From Maricaulis sp048270095 (GTDB lineage Bacteria; Pseudomonadota; Alphaproteobacteria; Caulobacterales; Maricaulaceae), in assembly GCF_048270095.1 (NCBI RefSeq), contig NZ_JBLWTL010000008.1, positions 1-64,000 on the forward strand: a DNA stretch of 64,000 nucleotides. Direction: 5' to 3'. Shown here one piece after another: positions 58,739-64,000 of this stretch. The position numbers and the translations under genes were made by a program. Positions within the stretch are counted from its first letter, which is position 1, and every line of letters starts with the position of its first letter. The notes under the pieces are model-generated. The model did no database searches, was not told the DNA's origin, and worked only from the letters and a program-made list of their open reading frames with translations.

Positions 58739-60523
58739 ATGAAACAGTTCTGGATTACATTCTTTGGTTCGATATTCGGCGTTGTCGTCGGTTCGGTCCT
58801 TACCGTCGTGCTCGCCGCCTTCCTGATCGCAGGCATGCTCTTCTCGGCCGCGGCCGGCTCGCGCCCCGAGGCGAGTACGCCGGGCCACGGCGCTGTGCTG
58901 GAGCTGGACCTTCGCGCCGAGCGGCTGGACTCGCCCTCGCGCTCGCCCTTTGCCTTCGCCGAACCGCTCTCGGTCGTCGACATGGTCCGCACACTGGAGC
59001 GCGCCGAAACTGACCCGGACGTCGCCGGCATCTTCATTCGCGCCAATGAGTTCGGCCTGTCGCCGGGGATGGCCGAAGAAGTCCGCAATGCCATCGCAGA
59101 TTTTCGCGCGGCCGGAAAATTCGTCATCACCCATGCGCAGGGCTTCGAAGGCACGTCCGTCACCGCCTATTTCGCGGTGGCCGGCTCCGACGAGATCTGG
59201 CTGCAGGACACGGCCAATTTCACGCCGGCCGGGCTGGCTTCGGAGGTTCTCTTCCTCGGCGGCATGTTCGAGCAGTTCAATGCCGAGCCCCAGTTCGAGC
59301 AATTCCACGAATTCAAGAATGCGGCGAATGTCTACACCCAGACCGGGTTCACCGACGAGCATCGTGAAGCCACGCTCTCCTACATGAATTCCATTTTCGA
59401 CACGGCAATCGCCGAGATTTCCACAGACCGTGACATCCTTCCCGATGCCCTGCGCGGCCTGTTTGAAACAGCACCGCATTCTGCCGAAGAAGCGCTTGAT
59501 CGCGGCCTCGTCGATCGTCTCGGCCATGTCATTGAGGCCCGCGAAGCGGCCCTCGCGCGCGCCGGTTCGGGCGGACATTTCCTGCCCATCCCGGAATATC
59601 GTGCCATGCTCACGCCGCGCAGCAATGGTCCGGCCATCGCCCTGATCGAAGGCCAGGGTGCCATCGTCACCGGCAGCGGGGATCAGGGCCCGTTCAGCAA
59701 TGGGGCCGGCATCGGCAGCGACAGCATGTCCGACGCAATTCTCGAAGCGGCCAATGATACCAGCGTTCGCGCCATTCTCGTCCGGGTCGACTCGCCCGGC
59801 GGTTCGGCCATTGCCTCCGACCAGGTCTGGAATGCCATCGAGCGGGCCCAGGAAGCCGGCAAGCCGGTGATTATTTCCATGGCCTCAATGGCGGCTTCGG
59901 GTGGCTATTACCTGGCTGCACCAGCCGACTATATCCTCGCTCATGCCACCACATTAACCGGCTCGATCGGCGTACTGGGCGGCAAGGTCGCACTTGAAGG
60001 CACGTTCGAAATGGTCGGCCTGCAATCGGAGTCGGTCTATGTCGGCGGCGAATATGCCACCGCCTATTCCGGTCAGCAGAGCTGGACGGAGACCCAGCGT
60101 GACGCCTTCCGTGCCCAGATGGCTGACACCTATGAGGACTTCACCCAGCGCGTCGCCGATGGCCGTGATCTGCCGCTCGAGCGCGTGCTCGAAATTGCCC
60201 GCGGACGGGTCTGGACCGGAGCCCAGGCCCTCGACCTTGGCCTGGTCGACGAGATTGGTGGTTTCCGGGATGCCGTCGACGTCGCCCGCGAACTGGCGGG
60301 TCTCGCGCCGGAAAGCAATGTCCGCCTGGTCCGCTTCCCGCGCGAGCAGACACCGTTTGAAGCCTTCTCGGCCCTGTTCGGCATGTCTGCTGAAACGGCG
60401 GAAACGGCGGCACGGATGAATGCGCTGCTCGAACTGCCCGAAGTCCGGGCGGCCATCGAGGCCCGCTCCCAGCTGGGCTCCGGCCAGGCGCAGCTGCGCA
60501 GCACGGCACAACCGCCGAACTGA
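58739..60523 (+). CDS. sppA: Signal peptide peptidase SppA, 67-kDa type
   Basis: A 594-residue membrane serine protease. One N-terminal anchor ('FGVVVGSVLTVVLAAFLIAG') precedes two tandem S49 domains. The catalytic Lys193 lies in 'HEFKNAANVYTQTGF' and the nucleophile Ser387 in 'MAASGGYYLAAPADYI'; their distance (194) matches the E. coli enzyme. It degrades cleaved signal peptides. The ATG at 58739 has GGAAGG upstream; the long upstream frame runs into the tRNA region. A terminator follows. Confidence 0.94.
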   Translation: MKQFWITFFGSIFGVVVGSVLTVVLAAFLIAGMLFSAAAGSRPEASTPGHGAVLELDLRAERLDSPSRSPFAFAEPLSVVDMVRTLERAETDPDVAGIFIRANEFGLSPGMAEEVRNAIADFRAAGKFVITHAQGFEGTSVTAYFAVAGSDEIWLQDTANFTPAGLASEVLFLGGMFEQFNAEPQFEQFHEFKNAANVYTQTGFTDEHREATLSYMNSIFDTAIAEISTDRDILPDALRGLFETAPHSAEEALDRGLVDRLGHVIEAREAALARAGSGGHFLPIPEYRAMLTPRSNGPAIALIEGQGAIVTGSGDQGPFSNGAGIGSDSMSDAILEAANDTSVRAILVRVDSPGGSAIASDQVWNAIERAQEAGKPVIISMASMAASGGYYLAAPADYILAHATTLTGSIGVLGGKVALEGTFEMVGLQSESVYVGGEYATAYSGQQSWTETQRDAFRAQMADTYEDFTQRVADGRDLPLERVLEIARGRVWTGAQALDLGLVDEIGGFRDAVDVARELAGLAPESNVRLVRFPREQTPFEAFSALFGMSAETAETAARMNALLELPEVRAAIEARSQLGSGQAQLRSTAQPPN

Positions 60524-60551
60524 TCCCGCGCGCTGGATTGAAAACTGAGCG

Positions 60552-60583
60552 GGGGCCTGCAGCACATGCTGCAGGCCCCTTTT
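60552..60583 (+). terminator. Rho-independent terminator of sppA
   Basis: GGGGCCTGCAGCA / TGCTGCAGGCCCC with a short loop, then TTTTCTT, 29 bases past the stop. Confidence 0.9.
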
Positions 60584-60591
60584 CTTGTGCC

Positions 60592-61830
60592 TCAGACCGA
60601 GAGGATACCGATGATCAACAGGATCAGCATGCCGATCGAGAGGATGATTCCGTAGGCGAAATTCATGAAAATCGTCCGCACGAAGGAGGAAAACCGGCCA
60701 TGCCGGTAGACGACACGATGGAGCCGGTAGAGATAATAATTCGACCAGAGCACAAAGCCTGCTCCGGCCGGCGCCGGTCCGATCACGGCCCCCAGGGCCA
60801 GGACCAGGATAAAGCCGAAGAAGAGCACGGCGTGAAAGTGAAGCGAGACGACCAGATGGTCGTAGAAGAAATAGCCTCGCTTGTAGAAATGGGTGATCGC
60901 CAGCAAGAGGGCATAGATCGGCAACAGGCCGAACATCAGTCTGGGCGCCCAAACCTGCATCGACGCGACAACTGACGCGCCGCCATCATCGATAATGCGA
61001 TCAGCCTGGTCGGCCAGACGCTCCCGCGTCTCTGTCGGCAGCTCCTGCAGGCCACTGATCTGCACATCCCCCACCCCGGACGACGGGTCACTCTCCGGCT
61101 CCGTGGCACCGTCAGCCGGCTCCCCGGCCGGCGGCGGCAGCAGGGCTTCGCGAATCGCGCGTTTGAGCTCGTCGGGCCCGACGGCTTCGCGGGCCGCGCG
61201 CTCCTCGGGAGTCTCTTCCACATCGCCTGGCTGCCCCAGAGCGTCCGATCCGCGGGCGATCTGTTCGGCAATCGCGGCGCGTTGCGCCTCCGATATGCCC
61301 TGCCGTGCGAGCTGGTCATTGAGCTCATCCAGCGGGATCTCCGCGACCGCCGCGTCCATTGCCTCGCGGGCATCACGGGACAGGAGCGATGCATCGGGAT
61401 TACGGTCGAAACTGTTGAAGGCAAAGACGATCAGGAAGAAGAGAACACTGGCCGTCAGATACAGCCGGAAAGGCATCACATAGCGGGCGCGGGCGCCCGA
61501 CAGGTATCGCCGCGTCAGCTTGCCGGGTTGAAACATCAACGGTGGCAAGGTGCGCCACAGGCGTCCCTCGAGCCCGAGCAAACCGTCGAGGACGTCGAGC
61601 AATAATTCCCAGATCGGACGATGGAAGGTTTCGGCAGTCTGGCCGCAGCTATGGCAGACCGGACCGACCAGCGTGGTGCCGCAATTGCTGCACAGGCCTG
61701 CGGGATAGGCTGGCTCGAATGCCGAAGGACGGTGCCGCTTCTTGCGGCGCGATGCGTGGATCGAATCGCCCAGCTCACCGCCCGCTGAATCGGCGATAAT
61801 CGCGTCTGAAATACTGTCGCCGCCTGACAT
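60592..61830 (-). CDS. DUF3667 membrane protein with a zinc ribbon
   Basis: A 412-residue protein. The zinc ribbon 'LCSNCGTTLVGPVCHSCGQ' (about 46-64) precedes 'FQPGKLTRRYLSGARARYVMPFRLYL', identified by its PGKLTRRYLSGAR core, the DUF3667 hallmark. A first helix, a long soluble acidic loop of about 130 residues and a group of three to four C-terminal helices follow. The function is unknown. It converges with sppA. Confidence 0.88.
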   Translation of the reverse strand: MSGGDSISDAIIADSAGGELGDSIHASRRKKRHRPSAFEPAYPAGLCSNCGTTLVGPVCHSCGQTAETFHRPIWELLLDVLDGLLGLEGRLWRTLPPLMFQPGKLTRRYLSGARARYVMPFRLYLTASVLFFLIVFAFNSFDRNPDASLLSRDAREAMDAAVAEIPLDELNDQLARQGISEAQRAAIAEQIARGSDALGQPGDVEETPEERAAREAVGPDELKRAIREALLPPPAGEPADGATEPESDPSSGVGDVQISGLQELPTETRERLADQADRIIDDGGASVVASMQVWAPRLMFGLLPIYALLLAITHFYKRGYFFYDHLVVSLHFHAVLFFGFILVLALGAVIGPAPAGAGFVLWSNYYLYRLHRVVYRHGRFSSFVRTIFMNFAYGIILSIGMLILLIIGILSV

Positions 61831-61901
61831 GAGAGCCCCCCCAACCTTGCCCGAATTTGGTTCAAGCTAGGTCGGGAGGCCCTCATCTGACAAGCGCGCG
61901 T

Positions 61902-63536
61902 TTATTCGGTCGCAGTTTCGGTGCGATCGATGTCGGCAAAACACAGGTAACGCGTACGGTGGATATCGGTCAGATTATCGACCCATCCGGTAACGCGCGG
62001 ATTCACCAGGTTCTTGTTGACGTAATAAACCAGCGGGATGATCGGCATGTCGTCGATCAGCATCTGCTCGGCCTGGGCCAGCATGCCACCGCGAACTTCG
62101 AGGTCCTGCTCCCGATTGGCTTGCTCGACCAGTGCGTCATACTCCGGATTATTGTACCGGGAATAATTCATCGGTACCGAACGGAACTCGCCCAGGAAGA
62201 GGAAGTTGTACGGGTCATTATAGTCGGCAATCCAGCCACCATCGGCGATCTCGAAGTCAGAGGCCCGCAGATTGTCATAGTGAATCTGCGTGTCGTTGAC
62301 GATCAGTTCCGGCTGAACCCAGTCGGCGATCGCCGACCAGTCATTCTGCACCACCGGCGCGACGCGCGGATTATCCGCAGTGGCCCGATAGGTATATTCA
62401 AAGCGGAATGGATTGTCCGGACCATAGCCCGCCTCGATCAGGAGATCGCGTGCGGTGACACGGCGTTGCTCGACCGGAATATCGGCCCAGCTGGCTTCCA
62501 CACCACCGGCATAATTGTCGATGCCTGGCGGCACGAGCGAATAGGCCGGCAATTGCCCGGCGCGCAGGATTTCGTTGGCGATGAATTCCCGATCGATCGC
62601 CATGCCCAGCGCGTTGCGCACGGACGGGTCGGAGAATTGCTCCAGCGTCGTGTTGATGGAGAAATACACCGTGCCCATATACGGATGGACCCGCACATAA
62701 TCGGGAATTTCACGGCGCAGGAATTCCATCTGCTGACCCGGGAATTCCATATTCAGGTCGAGCTCGCCATTGCGCACCCGCCGACCAGCCGCACTATTGT
62801 CGACCGTCGGGTAGTAATACACTTCGTCAATGCACGAATTCGCATCGTCGAAGAAATACGGGTTACGGCTGAGATGGACGAAGTTATTCGTGCGCCAGTC
62901 GATCAGCTTGTAGGGTCCGTTGACCTCGATGTTCTCGGGGCGAACCCACTCATCACCAAAATGCTCGACGATGTGCTGTGGCAGCGGGAACGTCGTGTAG
63001 TGGGTCAGCAAGCCAGGCAGGTAGGGCGCGGGATTTTCCAGGTGGATTTCCAGCGTCCGGTCATCGACCGCCACGACGCCAATCGCCTCCGGCGGCGCCT
63101 CGCCGCGGCTGACCGCAGCCATACCGACGACCGGATAGAGCAGCGACACATATTGCGCACCGGTTTCCGGGTTAGCGATCCGGCGCCAGGCATAGACGAA
63201 ATCGCCTGCGGTCACCGGCTCGCCATCAGACCAATAGGATTCACGCAGGCGGAAGGTCCAGGTCAGGCTGTCTTCGCTGACTTCCCAGCTCTCGGCCATA
63301 CCCGGAACCGGGTGTGCCTCTGGGTCTTCGGTGAAGAGACCGACGAACATGTCGCCGATAATATTGTTTTCCCAGGTGCCGCTTGCCTTGTGCGGGTCGA
63401 GCGACAGGGGCTCGGCATTATTGCCGCGGTGGATGACCACCTCATCGGATGGCGGAGGCCCTTCGCCACCACAGCTGGCCAGAGCCAGAGCTGATGCGGA
63501 CGCGAGCATGGCGAACAGTATTTTAGTGCGGGTCAC
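61902..63536 (-). CDS. OppA-type peptide ABC transporter substrate-binding lipoprotein
   Basis: A 544-residue protein starting at a GTG (63536) with GGGGAG upstream. The signal 'ILFAMLASASALALASCGGE' has a lipobox (LASC). The mature part is an SBP_bac_5 protein: 'NNAEPLSLDPHKASGTWENNI', identified by its EPLSLDPHKASG core, 'YWSDGEPVTAGDFVYAWRR' and 'WIADYNDPYNFL'. It captures oligopeptides for an ABC importer, but no permease or ATPase gene is in the window. The longer open frame to 63734 is spurious. Confidence 0.92.
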   Translation of the reverse strand: MTRTKILFAMLASASALALASCGGEGPPPSDEVVIHRGNNAEPLSLDPHKASGTWENNIIGDMFVGLFTEDPEAHPVPGMAESWEVSEDSLTWTFRLRESYWSDGEPVTAGDFVYAWRRIANPETGAQYVSLLYPVVGMAAVSRGEAPPEAIGVVAVDDRTLEIHLENPAPYLPGLLTHYTTFPLPQHIVEHFGDEWVRPENIEVNGPYKLIDWRTNNFVHLSRNPYFFDDANSCIDEVYYYPTVDNSAAGRRVRNGELDLNMEFPGQQMEFLRREIPDYVRVHPYMGTVYFSINTTLEQFSDPSVRNALGMAIDREFIANEILRAGQLPAYSLVPPGIDNYAGGVEASWADIPVEQRRVTARDLLIEAGYGPDNPFRFEYTYRATADNPRVAPVVQNDWSAIADWVQPELIVNDTQIHYDNLRASDFEIADGGWIADYNDPYNFLFLGEFRSVPMNYSRYNNPEYDALVEQANREQDLEVRGGMLAQAEQMLIDDMPIIPLVYYVNKNLVNPRVTGWVDNLTDIHRTRYLCFADIDRTETATE

Positions 63537-63667
63537 GATTTCGGTCTCCCCTCCCAAGGTATCCAAGCGATTCGCTGATGGTCTATCTAGCGTAACATCA
63601 TCTGCCGGTCGACACTTGCCGATGGGTCGCGCATAGTCAGTTTCAGCCTCTAGATAGACGTGTGAAC

Positions 63668-64000
63668 ATGAACACTCGATTACTCCTTCTCGCCGCCGCC
63701 ATCTCCTTGCCAGCGCCAGCGCTGGCGCAGGCACCGGCTGCGCCCCTCGACGACCTCTTCGCCTGCGAGGCGATCAGCGATAATCTCGACCGGCTTGCCT
63801 GTCTGGATGCGGCCGTCGCAGCGCTGCACAGCGACACGGAATCCGGCAGCATCATCGCCCTCAACCGGGGCGATGTCGAGGCCGCGGAAGAGGCCACCTT
63901 CGGCCTGCGCATTCCCGGCCTCAGCCTGCCCTCCCTGCCACGACTGGGCCTGCCTCGCGGCAGTGCCAGCGATCTGGCAGCGGCTGATGCGAGCACGACA
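63668..64000 (+). CDS. Exported protein, partial (runs off the right end)
   Basis: The plus frame from ATG 63668 is open to the window end (111 residues). It has a signal peptide ('MNTRLLLLAAAISLPAPALAQ') and 'LFACEAISDNLDRLACLDAAVAAL', identified by its CEAISDNLDRLACLDAAV core, a Cys pair motif common at the start of exported proteins of this group of bacteria. The remainder is Leu/Pro/Gly-rich ('LPSLPRLGLPRG'). The function cannot be judged from this part. It is divergent from the OppA-like gene. Confidence 0.7.
   Translation, partial: MNTRLLLLAAAISLPAPALAQAPAAPLDDLFACEAISDNLDRLACLDAAVAALHSDTESGSIIALNRGDVEAAEEATFGLRIPGLSLPSLPRLGLPRGSASDLAAADASTT

Overview
The window looks like chromosomal DNA of a GC-rich marine alphaproteobacterium of the Caulobacterales/Maricaulales type (Maricaulis-like); this is inferred, and the genus cannot be proved from the sequence. 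Pointers are an RcGTA-like gene transfer agent (GTA) cluster, a perfect TTAA-N7-TTAA site of the CtrA type, a DivJ/PleC-like histidine kinase, alphaproteobacterial families (DUF2336, DUF1491, DUF5330, DUF6456, UPF0260), a Mrp/Mbh-type cation antiporter locus and a TonB2-type energy-transduction locus.

Layout. 1-13.3 kb, minus strand: a nearly complete GTA/prophage-like structural cluster in RcGTA order (TerS, TerL, portal, g3.5, protease, capsid, g6, g8, g9, g10, tail chaperone, tape measure, g12, g13, g14, start of g15). No g7 head-closure gene is recognisable. Two blocks interrupt it. One is a plus-strand set of three translationally coupled membrane-protein genes (7046-8177) that exactly fills the space between capsid and g6. 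The other is a minus-strand cargo block (about 4.7-5.9 kb) with a DUF4760-type membrane protein, a 20-residue peptide gene and two terminators, flanked by direct copies of a ~95-bp palindromic repeat. REP/BIME-like pairs lie inside the cluster, and 135-bp MITE-like inverted copies bracket the terminase genes.

13.8-33.7 kb: housekeeping and signalling genes. These are a UPF0260 protein, a class A penicillin-binding protein, a bacterial voltage-gated Na+ channel homologue, a membrane GGDEF-EAL protein, a PAN-domain protein, DUF2336, an MscS channel coupled to prfC, DUF1491, a BcsB-like protein behind a CtrA site, a DivJ/PleC-like kinase, SufE, DUF6456 and a DnaA-domain-IV-only protein.

33.8-41.5 kb, minus strand: a ten-gene Mrp-type cation/proton antiporter operon with three D-type subunits, an MbhD/MbhE-type subunit and one unidentified small membrane protein. 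41.7-50.5 kb: a second DUF2336 protein, an Rnk/GreA-C-domain protein, two MFS transporters, DoxX, MsrB and a lipobox-carrying oligopeptidase B-like protease. 50.6-57.5 kb, minus strand: a TonB2-type locus (DUF3450, TtpC-like ExbB, ExbB, two ExbD, TonB, TPR protein) followed by a second, separately terminated TonB gene. The right end holds tRNA-Gln(TTG), tRNA-Pro(CGG), SppA, a DUF3667 protein, an OppA-type binding lipoprotein and a truncated secreted protein.

The least explained parts are the two non-structural blocks inside the GTA cluster and the small peptide gene.
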